DNA of 36,058 nucleotides, from assembly GCA_937995875.1 (NCBI GenBank), contig CALKIW010000032.1, positions 1 through 36,058 of the forward strand, written 5' to 3'. Positions within the stretch are counted from its first letter, which is position 1. Each line of letters begins with the position of its first letter. Positions 7,648 to 14,948 of this stretch are shown here, in pieces. Under the pieces are notes generated by a model. The model saw nothing but the letters and a program-made list of their open reading frames with translations, searched no databases and was not told where the DNA came from. The DNA comes from an uncultured Bacteroidales bacterium. Lineage in GTDB: Bacteria > Bacteroidota > Bacteroidia > Bacteroidales > Bacteroidaceae. The position numbers were made by a program, and so were the translations under genes.

Positions 7648-8520
7648 ATGAGACAACTTAAGATACAGAAAAGTATAACAAATCGTTCAAGTGAGGCATT
7701 AGATAGATATCTTGTTGAGATAGGGCGCGCGCCCCTGATCTCTATCGACGAAGAGATAGAACTGTCTCAAAAGATTAAAAAGGGAGGAAGAGAGGGGAGG
7801 CGAGCAAAGGAGAAGCTTATCACCTCCAACCTGCGTTTTGTTGTTTCCGTGGCCAAGCAATACCAACATCAGGGACTGTCGCTGACAGACCTTATCAATG
7901 AAGGTAACATAGGACTGATCAAGGCTACTGAGAAATTCGATGAAACACGAGGGTTCAAATTTATCTCGTATGCGGTATGGTGGATTAGACAGAGTATTCT
8001 CCAAGCCATTGCCGAGCAGAGTCGCATTGTAAGACTGCCTTTGAATCAGGTGGGCACATTGAGCAAAATTAATCAGGAGATTAACAAGTTTGAGCAAAAG
8101 CACGAACGTCGGCCAAGCACTCAGGAAATTGCAGAGGCCATCGATGTAGAGGCTGGTAAAATCAAACAGAGCATGATGGCTGATGGGCATCATGTAAGTA
8201 TCGACGCGCCTTTTCAGGAAGACGAAACCAATTCTATGGCAGACATCATGGCCAGCGGAGACGACAGCCGGACGGACAGACGGGTGGACCATGAAAGTAT
8301 GGCTCAGGAACTCAACAGCGTGCTTGAGAGTGTGCTGAAAGAAAGAGAGAGCTTCATTGTAAAAAAGTGTTTCGGCATAGGTTGTAATGAGTTGGGACTT
8401 GAAGAGATTGGAGATCGGTTAGGCCTAACCAGAGAACGTGTGCGCCAAATAAGGGAAAAGAGCATTGCCAAGCTGCGGGAAAGTGGGAATATTAAAATTT
8501 TGATGAAGTATCTGGGATAA
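7648..8520 (+). CDS. RpoD-like sigma-70 factor (likely secondary paralogue)
   Basis: A 290-aa sigma factor of the short Bacteroidetes primary type, which lacks the large region 1.1. Region 1.2/2.1 begins SSEALDRYLVEIGR. Regions 2.2-2.4 are well conserved (LRFVVSVAKQYQHQGLSLTDLINEGNIGLIKA; YAVWWIRQSILQAIAEQSRIVRLP). The region 4.2 helix-turn-helix is LGLEEIGDRLGLTRERVRQIREKSIAKLR. Compared with the B. fragilis-type primary factor as I remember it, this copy has a longer GGREGRRAKEKL segment after region 1.2. Its region 4.1 is also altered: KERESFIVKKCFGIG replaces the usual TDREKEII segment. That suggests a second, alternative RpoD-like factor, but it could be the only primary sigma of this lineage. 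It is transcribed alone, with a long leader. Confidence 0.88.
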   Translation: MRQLKIQKSITNRSSEALDRYLVEIGRAPLISIDEEIELSQKIKKGGREGRRAKEKLITSNLRFVVSVAKQYQHQGLSLTDLINEGNIGLIKATEKFDETRGFKFISYAVWWIRQSILQAIAEQSRIVRLPLNQVGTLSKINQEINKFEQKHERRPSTQEIAEAIDVEAGKIKQSMMADGHHVSIDAPFQEDETNSMADIMASGDDSRTDRRVDHESMAQELNSVLESVLKERESFIVKKCFGIGCNELGLEEIGDRLGLTRERVRQIREKSIAKLRESGNIKILMKYLG

Positions 8521-8655
8521 CAATAGATATCGATAAGCCTTTGCAACAAGATGACAGGGTTGGGCATTTGATGTTTTACATTGTGCTGCAAACTTTCCTC
8601 TAAAGAAAGATATAAAATTCTTTACTCAACCCACCTGAGTTTCGGAGATTTTATG

Positions 8656-8663
8656 TAAGTTTG
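8656..8663 (+). promoter_or_regulatory. -7 box before the ABC ATPase gene
   Basis: TAAGTTTG matches TAnnTTTG. The start is predicted near 8670, giving a leader of about 90 nt to the ATG at 8762. No -33 box at good spacing was seen. Confidence 0.45.
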
Positions 8664-8761
8664 CACAAAACAAAGATAAGAAATGTCTGTATGGATTGTA
8701 CCATCATTTCAATACGGACAATGCAATATCACCTTGTTCAATAACTACGAGTTGTTTTCAC

Positions 8762-9508
8762 ATGCAGATAGACATCAAACATTTGGTAAAATCCTTTGGA
8801 GAGAAAACCGCTGTCAATATTCCAGAGTTTTCTATTCAACAAGGTGAAATTCTTGGCTTGGTAGGTAACAACGGGGCGGGTAAAACCACCCTGTTTCGGC
8901 TTATGCTCGACTTGCTGCAGGCCGATGAAGGAGAGGTTGTTTTCACACCGCAAACAGACAATCCGGAGTGCCCATCGAAACCTATTAATCCTGCCTTGTC
9001 GGAAGATTGGAAAAACATGACGGGCGCATACATTGACGAAGGCTTCCTTATAGACTTTCTCACTCCTGAAGAATACATGGACTTTATTGCCAAAGTCAAT
9101 GGCGCAGAAGCCATAGACTGGGGAAACATAGAAGACAGCCCGATTAGGAAATACTTATCATTCACCAATGGCGAGCTATTCGGGCAAGACAAATATATAC
9201 GTCATTTCAGCGCCGGAAACAAGCAGAAAATAGGAATCTTATCCGTTCTCTTCACCCAACCTCAACTCGTAATTCTTGACGAGCCGTTCAATTTTCTGGA
9301 TCCTTCAGGACAAAACATTCTCAAAAAGATGCTGATTGATTATCACGACTCAACAGGAGCAACAATCCTGATAAGCAGTCATAATCTGCAACATACCGTC
9401 GATATCAGCACTCGAATAGCCCTGCTCGAACACGGAGAAATCATAGAAGACCTACCAAACGAGCATGGTAGTGCCAAAGAAGCATTAGAAGAATATTTCA
9501 AAGTATAG
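8762..9508 (+). CDS. ABC transporter ATP-binding protein (no permease partner adjacent)
   Basis: A 248-aa cytoplasmic ABC ATPase of the ABC-2/drug-export type. Walker A is GNNGAGKTT at 35-43, the signature is FSAGNKQK at 149-156, Walker B is LVILDEP ending at D173-E174, and the switch histidine is in SSHN. The start at 8762 is taken because MQIDIKHLVKSFG is the normal family N-terminus; the frame extends upstream to 8696 with unlikely sequence. There is an atypical acidic insertion between Walker A and the signature (about residues 65-140). Neighbours are the sigma gene and aspS, so the membrane subunit must be encoded elsewhere, or the protein has a non-transport role. The exported substrate is unknown. 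Confidence 0.85.
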   Translation: MQIDIKHLVKSFGEKTAVNIPEFSIQQGEILGLVGNNGAGKTTLFRLMLDLLQADEGEVVFTPQTDNPECPSKPINPALSEDWKNMTGAYIDEGFLIDFLTPEEYMDFIAKVNGAEAIDWGNIEDSPIRKYLSFTNGELFGQDKYIRHFSAGNKQKIGILSVLFTQPQLVILDEPFNFLDPSGQNILKKMLIDYHDSTGATILISSHNLQHTVDISTRIALLEHGEIIEDLPNEHGSAKEALEEYFKV

Positions 9509-9551
9509 CCGCTTGTGGAAACCATTTTTGAGGCTTCCATAAACGGCTATA
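9504..9551 (+). terminator. Hairpin overlapping the ABC ATPase stop, possible terminator
   Basis: TATAGCCG (9504-9511) pairs with CGGCTATA (9544-9551). An inner TGGAA/TTCCA stem may extend it. There is no T-run, so this may stabilise the mRNA end instead. Confidence 0.35.
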
Positions 9552-9627
9552 TGCGATATACCATGCGGAAACATCTTCGTCCACTAAGTTTGCTTGTTGA
9601 TTTTTAGCATCTTTCAATAAAAAGTAG

Positions 9628-9635
9628 TAATTTTG
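9628..9635 (+). promoter_or_regulatory. -7 box before aspS
   Basis: TAATTTTG matches TAnnTTTG, placing the start near 9641 and a leader of about 28 nt before the aspS ATG. Confidence 0.5.
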
Positions 9636-9668
9636 CGCTATATATTATAACAATCTATATTCAAAAAT

Positions 9669-11426
9669 ATGTATAGAACAAATACTTGTGGAGAGTTGCG
9701 TCTCGCTGATGCCGGCAAAGAAGTTACACTTGCCGGATGGGTGCAGCGCACTCGTAAACTGGGTGGTATGACCTTTGTCGATCTCCGTGACCGCTACGGT
9801 ATCACTCAGTTTGTCTTCAATGAGGCTGACAACAAAGAACTTTGTGACAGAGCAAACAAATTAGGACGCGAATACTGTGTCCAAATAAAGGGAACTGTTT
9901 TTGAACGTCAGAGCAAGAATCCCAAAATGGATACTGGTGACATTGAAGTGATCGCCAAGGAACTCAACGTGCTTAGTTCGTCGCTCACTCCGCCGTTTAC
10001 CATCGAGGAGAACACCGACGGGGGCGATGATTTGCGCATGAAATATCGCTATCTGGACCTGCGTCGGGCTGTTGTCCGCAAAAATATGGAGTTGCGCCAC
10101 CGCATGACTATTCTCATCCGCAATTTCCTTGATTCCAAAAATTTCATGGAAGTGGAAACCCCCATTCTGATTGGATCGACACCCGAAGGAGCTCGTGACT
10201 TCGTTGTTCCCTCGCGTATGAATCCGGGACAGTTCTATGCCCTCCCCCAAAGTCCACAGACTTTGAAGCAGCTGCTCATGGTGGCCGGATTCGATAGATA
10301 CTTCCAGATAGCCAAGTGTTTCCGTGATGAAGACCTCCGTGCCGACCGCCAACCGGAGTTTACACAAATCGACTGTGAGATGAGTTTTGTCGATCAAGAC
10401 GACGTTATCAACCTATTCGAAGATATGGCACGCCATCTTTTCAAGGAAATTCGCGGCGTAGAGCTTCCCAAACTCCAGCAAATGACATGGCATGAAGCCA
10501 TGAAACGTTACGGATCGGACAAGCCTGACCTCCGTTTCGGGATGGAGTTTGTTGAACTGAAAGAGGCTTTCCGCGACAAGGGAGACTTCTCTGTGTTCAA
10601 TGAAGCTGCTTATATCGGCGGAATATGTGTACCCGGATGTGCCAACTACAGTCGCAAGCAGCTCAACGAACTCACCGACTTCGTAAAGCGTCCGCAAGTG
10701 GGTGCCAAGGGCTTAGTATATATAAAGTACAATGAGGATGGCTCTGTCAAGAGTTCCATTGATAAGTTCTACACCTCCGAAATACTGGTAGACATCAAGA
10801 AAGAAATGGGTGCTAAAGATGGAGACCTCGTATTGATTCTCTCCGGTGACAATGCCAACAAAACGCGTGTGCAACTTTGCAGCCTGCGTTTGGAGATGGG
10901 CGAACGTCTCGGATTGCGCGACAAGAACGTCTTTAAATGTCTTTGGATAATCGACTTCCCATTGTTTGAGTGGAGCGATGAAGAACAGCGCCTCATGGCA
11001 ACTCATCATCCTTTCACCATGCCCAACCCTGATGACATTCCCCTACTCGATGAGCATCCGGAACAAGTGCGTGCCAAAGCTTACGACTTTGTATGCAACG
11101 GTATCGAAGTGGGTGGCGGCAGCATCCGTATCCACGACACGCAACTGCAAGAAAAAATGTTTGAAGTGCTCGGCTTCACCCGTGAAAGCGCAGAGGCTCA
11201 ATTTGGCTTCTTGATGAATGCCTTTAAATACGGTGCTCCACCCCATGCCGGATTAGCCTTCGGTCTCGACCGTTTCGTGAGCATTATGGCTGGTCTCGAC
11301 AGTATTCGCGACTGCATTGCATTCCCCAAAAACAATAGCGGGCGCGATGTAATGCTTGACGCTCCTTCTGCCATCGACACCAAACAACTCGATGAGTTGC
11401 AGATTAAGCTCAACCTTAAAGCATAA
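9669..11426 (+). CDS. aspS: Aspartate--tRNA ligase
   Basis: A 585-aa class II synthetase that charges tRNA-Asp in the cytosol. An N-terminal OB-fold anticodon domain (about 1-105: MYRTNTCGELR..., VTLAGWVQRTRKLGGMTFVDLRDRYG) is followed by the catalytic core. Motif 2 is FRDEDLRADRQPEFTQID and motif 3 is GLAFGLDRFV near the C-terminus. The bacterial GAD insertion lies in between, and the length is normal for the bacterial type. The start matches the family N-terminus and follows a promoter box. It is transcribed alone and ends in a very strong hairpin. Confidence 0.97.
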   Translation: MYRTNTCGELRLADAGKEVTLAGWVQRTRKLGGMTFVDLRDRYGITQFVFNEADNKELCDRANKLGREYCVQIKGTVFERQSKNPKMDTGDIEVIAKELNVLSSSLTPPFTIEENTDGGDDLRMKYRYLDLRRAVVRKNMELRHRMTILIRNFLDSKNFMEVETPILIGSTPEGARDFVVPSRMNPGQFYALPQSPQTLKQLLMVAGFDRYFQIAKCFRDEDLRADRQPEFTQIDCEMSFVDQDDVINLFEDMARHLFKEIRGVELPKLQQMTWHEAMKRYGSDKPDLRFGMEFVELKEAFRDKGDFSVFNEAAYIGGICVPGCANYSRKQLNELTDFVKRPQVGAKGLVYIKYNEDGSVKSSIDKFYTSEILVDIKKEMGAKDGDLVLILSGDNANKTRVQLCSLRLEMGERLGLRDKNVFKCLWIIDFPLFEWSDEEQRLMATHHPFTMPNPDDIPLLDEHPEQVRAKAYDFVCNGIEVGGGSIRIHDTQLQEKMFEVLGFTRESAEAQFGFLMNAFKYGAPPHAGLAFGLDRFVSIMAGLDSIRDCIAFPKNNSGRDVMLDAPSAIDTKQLDELQIKLNLKA

Positions 11427-11466
11427 CGACAAGGTTTCTGCTTAGTTTATTACAGAAACCGTTTAC

Positions 11467-11517
11467 ATAACAACAACTCCCGTTTATCCTATACAGATAA
11501 ACGGGAGTTGTTGTTAT
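11467..11517. terminator. 22-bp perfect hairpin terminator after aspS
   Basis: Arms 11467-11488 and 11496-11517 are perfectly complementary around a 7-nt loop (CTATACA), with central segment ACTCCCGTTTATC and its complement. The symmetry and A/T-rich outer arms would let it work in both directions, between convergent aspS and the acyl-CoA ligase gene. Confidence 0.85.
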
Positions 11518-11690
11518 AAGGTATGTGTCAGGTCAATATTCAACCCACGTCATGTTGTTTCATCCGACACAAACACAATATCTTCTATCAATGAGAAATG
11601 CTAAAAATCTTGGTGAGAGATGCTACGGAGTTCAACGAGAAATACCACTGTTTCCAACGATAAATTCTACAGAAAGAAGCCTTGCGCTCA

Positions 11691-13355
11691 TTAACGCATA
11701 TAGAGATAGCGCTTGATGGAGCGCTTGGGCGTTTTAGCAAACTCCTCCTCGTTCAGTTCAATAGCATTGAGACGGCAATAGGATGGCAGAATCGCATTGA
11801 GAAGTTGCTTGTTTTCTTCCATAATCTCCATCAGATTATCATTATTATAACCCTTCTCATTAGCCGCTTCGTAGTCCGGATAAACCAATCCCACGAGCTT
11901 TTCACCTTCTTGAATCACAACGCTTTCACTCACCATATTCATTGAATTGAGCTTATCCTCAATTTCTTCCGGATATATATTCTGCCCGTTTGAGCCCAAC
12001 AGCATGTTCTTGGAGCGTCCCTTGATAAACACATTGCCATCAGCATCCATCAGGCCAAGGTCTCCGGTATGGAACCATCCGTCCTTATCTATGCACTCCT
12101 TAGTGGCTTCCTCGTTTTTATAATAACCCAACATCACGTTAGGTCCTTTGACGAAAATTTCTCCCGGTACAGTCTGAGGATTATGGCTGTCTATCTTCAC
12201 CTGCATGTGTAACGCGGCTTTTCCACACGATCCGGGCACAAAATCTTTGTAGTCTGCATAGCAAATAATCGGGGCACATTCCGTTGCTCCATATCCCACC
12301 GTGTAGCGGAAACCTATCTGGCTGAGGAAAGTTTCCACCTCCTGACTGAATGCTGCTCCACCGACAATTACTTGATAGAAGTTTCCTCCGAAAGCGTTGG
12401 TTACTTCCTCGCATACCTTCTCGAAGATTTTACGATTGATTCCCGGCAACTTCAACAACAGTTGAATTTTAGGATCCTGTATCTTTGGGAACACCTTCTT
12501 ACGGATAATCTTCTCAATAATCAATGGAACAGAAACGATAAGCTTAGGCTTGACCTCCGCAAAAGCTTTCGCAATGATCACTGGAGACGGCACACGATTC
12601 AAATAATAGATATGGCATCCATTGATAAATTCAAAGATGAACTCAAATGCCAAACCATACATGTGGGCCATAGGCAATATGCTTATCACATTATCGCCGG
12701 GCTTAATTTCATGCCCCAGCACATGTTCCGCGAAATCATTATTGCTCCACAACGCACGGTAAGGCAGCATTACCCCCTTTGAGAATCCCGTTGTACCACT
12801 GGTATAATTGATGAGTGCAAGCTCCTCAGGATTGTTCTCATGATAATATTTCACATGTTCAGGACGAAAATACTTGGGATATTTCTTGCCAAACAACTCA
12901 TTAAGGTGCTCACGGGCATAAGTTAGTTTATCGGTGCGCGATAGCTTTAAAGAATAGTCCGGAATATAAATAATACCTTCTAATTTAGGCATTTTGGTGG
13001 CATCTATTTCTGTTGCAACCACGTCGCCTACAAAAAGCAGCTTCGCATCCGAGTGATTCACGATGTTGTGAATCTGCTCAGCGGTGAACTCATGCAGTAT
13101 GGGCACAGCGACAGCTCCATACGTCAGCACTGCCAAAAAAGCCGCAGCCCACGCAGCACTGTTTCTTCCTGCAAGGGCAATTTTGTCTCCACGTACCACG
13201 CCTGAATTCTCAAACATGATGTGCAGTTTCTCTATCTTCCTTGCCACATCATGATATTGCAGTGTTGCGCCTTTATAATCTGTTAGCGCATTACGGTTCC
13301 AATTCTCAATAATACTCTGTTGTATTCGATGGTTAAAACCCGTGTATTGTTCCAT
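11691..13355 (-). CDS. Long-chain acyl-CoA synthetase / AMP-binding ligase
   Basis: A 554-aa adenylate-forming enzyme, probably activating fatty acids to acyl-CoA (or acyl-AMP) with ATP. The P-loop-like motif TSGTTGFSKG is at 185-194. The adenine motif YGATECAP and the hinge/A8 region GWFHTGDLGLMDADGNVFIKGR follow, then KNMLLGSNGQNIYPEEIEDKL. The C-terminus ends KRSIKRYLYMR, with the family lysine in the KTPKRSIKRY stretch. The length is a little below the usual 600 aa of bacterial FadD-like enzymes, as is common in Bacteroidetes. It is the second gene of a probable operon: a 150-aa truncated copy of its own N-terminus lies 37 nt upstream. The fatty acid chain length preference is unknown. 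Confidence 0.88.
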   Translation of the reverse strand: MEQYTGFNHRIQQSIIENWNRNALTDYKGATLQYHDVARKIEKLHIMFENSGVVRGDKIALAGRNSAAWAAAFLAVLTYGAVAVPILHEFTAEQIHNIVNHSDAKLLFVGDVVATEIDATKMPKLEGIIYIPDYSLKLSRTDKLTYAREHLNELFGKKYPKYFRPEHVKYYHENNPEELALINYTSGTTGFSKGVMLPYRALWSNNDFAEHVLGHEIKPGDNVISILPMAHMYGLAFEFIFEFINGCHIYYLNRVPSPVIIAKAFAEVKPKLIVSVPLIIEKIIRKKVFPKIQDPKIQLLLKLPGINRKIFEKVCEEVTNAFGGNFYQVIVGGAAFSQEVETFLSQIGFRYTVGYGATECAPIICYADYKDFVPGSCGKAALHMQVKIDSHNPQTVPGEIFVKGPNVMLGYYKNEEATKECIDKDGWFHTGDLGLMDADGNVFIKGRSKNMLLGSNGQNIYPEEIEDKLNSMNMVSESVVIQEGEKLVGLVYPDYEAANEKGYNNDNLMEIMEENKQLLNAILPSYCRLNAIELNEEEFAKTPKRSIKRYLYMR

Positions 13356-13392
13356 AGCAATTCAAATTCTGTTACGGCAGCTACTTGCATTA

Positions 13393-13845
13393 TCAACAAG
13401 CAGTGCGATAACTATGTTTCGTTTTAATATAAATATCGTTTGATTGATTTTTTAACGCCTGCTCAAAATCTTGATTGCGGCGTCCGATTTCAATTATCTT
13501 GCAGAAAGACGATAGTTTTACACTCTGACCGTTTCTATTTTGCTCCGTCATACTCAACAAGTCGGCAGCGGTAGTAAAATCATACTGTACAGGCAACAAA
13601 ACCGTCCCATACGTAACCATGTCCAGATATGCACATATCCGTATCGCTCTTTTGCAATCACCCAACGCACCTCTGGCACCACGTTTCAGACCATAACTCT
13701 CAAACATGATACGCGTCTTCTGAATCTTGCGAGCAACGCCACAATACTGTAGCGCAGCTCCCTTGTGACCTGTCAGGGATTCTTTGTCCCTGTTGGTGAT
13801 CATTGTGTTTTCAATTAGAGCATTGAAACTCTGCACATTTCTCAT
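13393..13845 (-). CDS. Truncated N-terminal paralogue of the adjacent acyl-CoA ligase
   Basis: A 150-aa intact frame whose first roughly 95 residues align with residues 14-103 of the downstream ligase, for example LTGHKGAALQYCGVARKIQKTRIMFES against LTDYKGATLQYHDVARKIEKLHIMFEN, and TYGTVLLP against TYGAVAVP. Identity by eye is around 35-40%. It stops well before the TSGTTG nucleotide-binding motif, so it cannot be an active ligase. The C-terminal 50 residues are unrelated to the ligase. It has its own well-formed promoter and no internal stops, so it may be a retained regulatory or scaffold fragment, or a decaying tandem duplicate. Unusually many of the catalytic-enzyme hydrophobic core residues are replaced by Arg/Cys (CKRAIRICA), which favours decay. 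Confidence 0.7.
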   Translation of the reverse strand: MRNVQSFNALIENTMITNRDKESLTGHKGAALQYCGVARKIQKTRIMFESYGLKRGARGALGDCKRAIRICAYLDMVTYGTVLLPVQYDFTTAADLLSMTEQNRNGQSVKLSSFCKIIEIGRRNQDFEQALKNQSNDIYIKTKHSYRTAC

Positions 13846-13911
13846 TGCACATAGTTCTAAATTGTGTGCAAAGATACGATGTTAAATGCACATTTCCAAA
13901 AATAATGTGCA
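13832..13911. repeat. Cluster of TGCACAT motifs around the promoter and start codon
   Basis: TGCACAT occurs at 13832, 13846 and 13887, with the reverse complement ATGTGCA at 13905. The last two form an inverted repeat with an 11-nt spacer that straddles the -33 box of the truncated-ligase promoter. The first two flank the start codon. The arrangement suggests an operator, possibly autoregulatory. Confidence 0.4.
13869..13900 (-). promoter_or_regulatory. Promoter of the truncated-ligase / acyl-CoA ligase operon
   Basis: On the minus strand TTTG (13900-13897), exactly 20 nt, then TATCTTTG (13876-13869): a full Bacteroidetes consensus. The start should be near 13862, with a short leader of about 17 nt. 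Confidence 0.7.
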
Positions 13912-13973
13912 GTTTTTCCTTACATTTTTAATCTATATACAAGATTATAGTTCTGGCAATTATAATATAAAGC

Positions 13974-14040
13974 CCAATAACCGTTTGTCATCGGCAAACA
14001 ACTTCTATATCGTGTAGCTTGACTGACAAACGGCTATTGG
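13974..14040 (-). terminator. Terminator after the esterase gene
   Basis: Arms 13974-13990 and 14024-14040 (CCAATAACCGTTTGTCA and its near-perfect complement, one G-U position) abut the esterase stop codon. The loop is 33 nt. On the minus strand the sequence continues GCTTTATATT. Confidence 0.65.
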
Positions 14041-14856
14041 TTATTTTCCGTTCAAAATCTGCTTGATATGATTCCGCAATATGTGGTAAGCCGGCTGTGC
14101 CATATCCCCATGATTGAACCCATCCAACTCATAAAGATAGACTTTCTCGTTCCCACAGAGCTTCATCATGCGCCACAGATAGGCATTCTCCTCATAGCGG
14201 CCAAATAGTTCCTGCTCACGATCGCCGGTAATAAGAATCAGCGGAGCCACCATTTTGCGCACCCAATACAACGGTGCATATTCATCGACCGAAGGTTGAA
14301 GATTTCCCCGTCCGTTCATGTCGCGATGTGCAAAATGGGTAATCGTCTGCCCACTAAAGGGTATCAGTCCCCTGATGCTGTCGGCATCGACCTCGTATTT
14401 TGCCAGCCACTTCTTGTCCAAGCCGAGCATCATGGTGAGATAACCACCTGCCGAATGTCCGGAAACAAACACCTTTCGGGGACTTCCATTATATTCCCGT
14501 CCGTGTTTAATTACCCATGCAACGGCCTCCGCCGCGTCGTCAATGCACTCATCGACCCTGACCTTGGGCAGCAATCTATAGTTCACTCCGACAACAACCA
14601 TCCCCCTGTTTTTCAACTGCGCCGGCAGTTCCTTTTGTCCACCAGTAAGTCCGCCACCATGAAACCAAACCACCACCGGGCAACCCTGCTTGTTTTCCGG
14701 ATAGTATATATCCACCTTTAGCCGTTCGCGGGCATACGCATCCGTCTTCGAAGTATAAGATACGTTCGTCGCAACCTTATACGTTATGGAAGATTGCTGT
14801 GCATAAGAGACTGCTGTCCCGATCAGGGTCAGTAACGCAACAAGAAACTGTTTCAT
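14041..14856 (-). CDS. Secreted alpha/beta hydrolase (carboxylesterase-like)
   Basis: A 271-aa exported esterase of the BD-FAE/hormone-sensitive-lipase-like type. A signal peptide covers 1-20 (ends VSYAQ). The oxyanion motif HGGG is at 66-69. The nucleophile is S135 in GHSAGG, and the probable acid and base are D212 (ITGDREQE) and H249 (DGFNHGDM), giving a complete Ser-Asp-His triad. It may remove acetyl or feruloyl groups from plant polysaccharide, which would fit the GH43/GH3 pair elsewhere in the window, but the substrate is inferred. It is transcribed just downstream of ettA with its own terminator. Confidence 0.85.
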   Translation of the reverse strand: MKQFLVALLTLIGTAVSYAQQSSITYKVATNVSYTSKTDAYARERLKVDIYYPENKQGCPVVVWFHGGGLTGGQKELPAQLKNRGMVVVGVNYRLLPKVRVDECIDDAAEAVAWVIKHGREYNGSPRKVFVSGHSAGGYLTMMLGLDKKWLAKYEVDADSIRGLIPFSGQTITHFAHRDMNGRGNLQPSVDEYAPLYWVRKMVAPLILITGDREQELFGRYEENAYLWRMMKLCGNEKVYLYELDGFNHGDMAQPAYHILRNHIKQILNGK

Positions 14857-14886
14857 GATTACATGTATTGATTATAACATAATTGT

Positions 14887-14937
14887 AGGGCAGGCAGAGT
14901 GTAAACCCACACATCGTCCCGACTCTCCGCCTGCCCT
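14887..14937 (-). terminator. Terminator after ettA
   Basis: AGGGCAGGCAGAG (14887-14899) pairs with CTCCGCCTGCCCT (14925-14937), one mismatch, just past the ettA stop. There is no long T-run. Confidence 0.6.
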
Positions 14938-14948
14938 TATTGCTTTGT

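Noticed and set aside
11525..11716. 63-aa frame between aspS and acyl-CoA ligase
   Set aside because: It overlaps the end of the ligase gene, has no promoter box, and lies behind a strong terminator.
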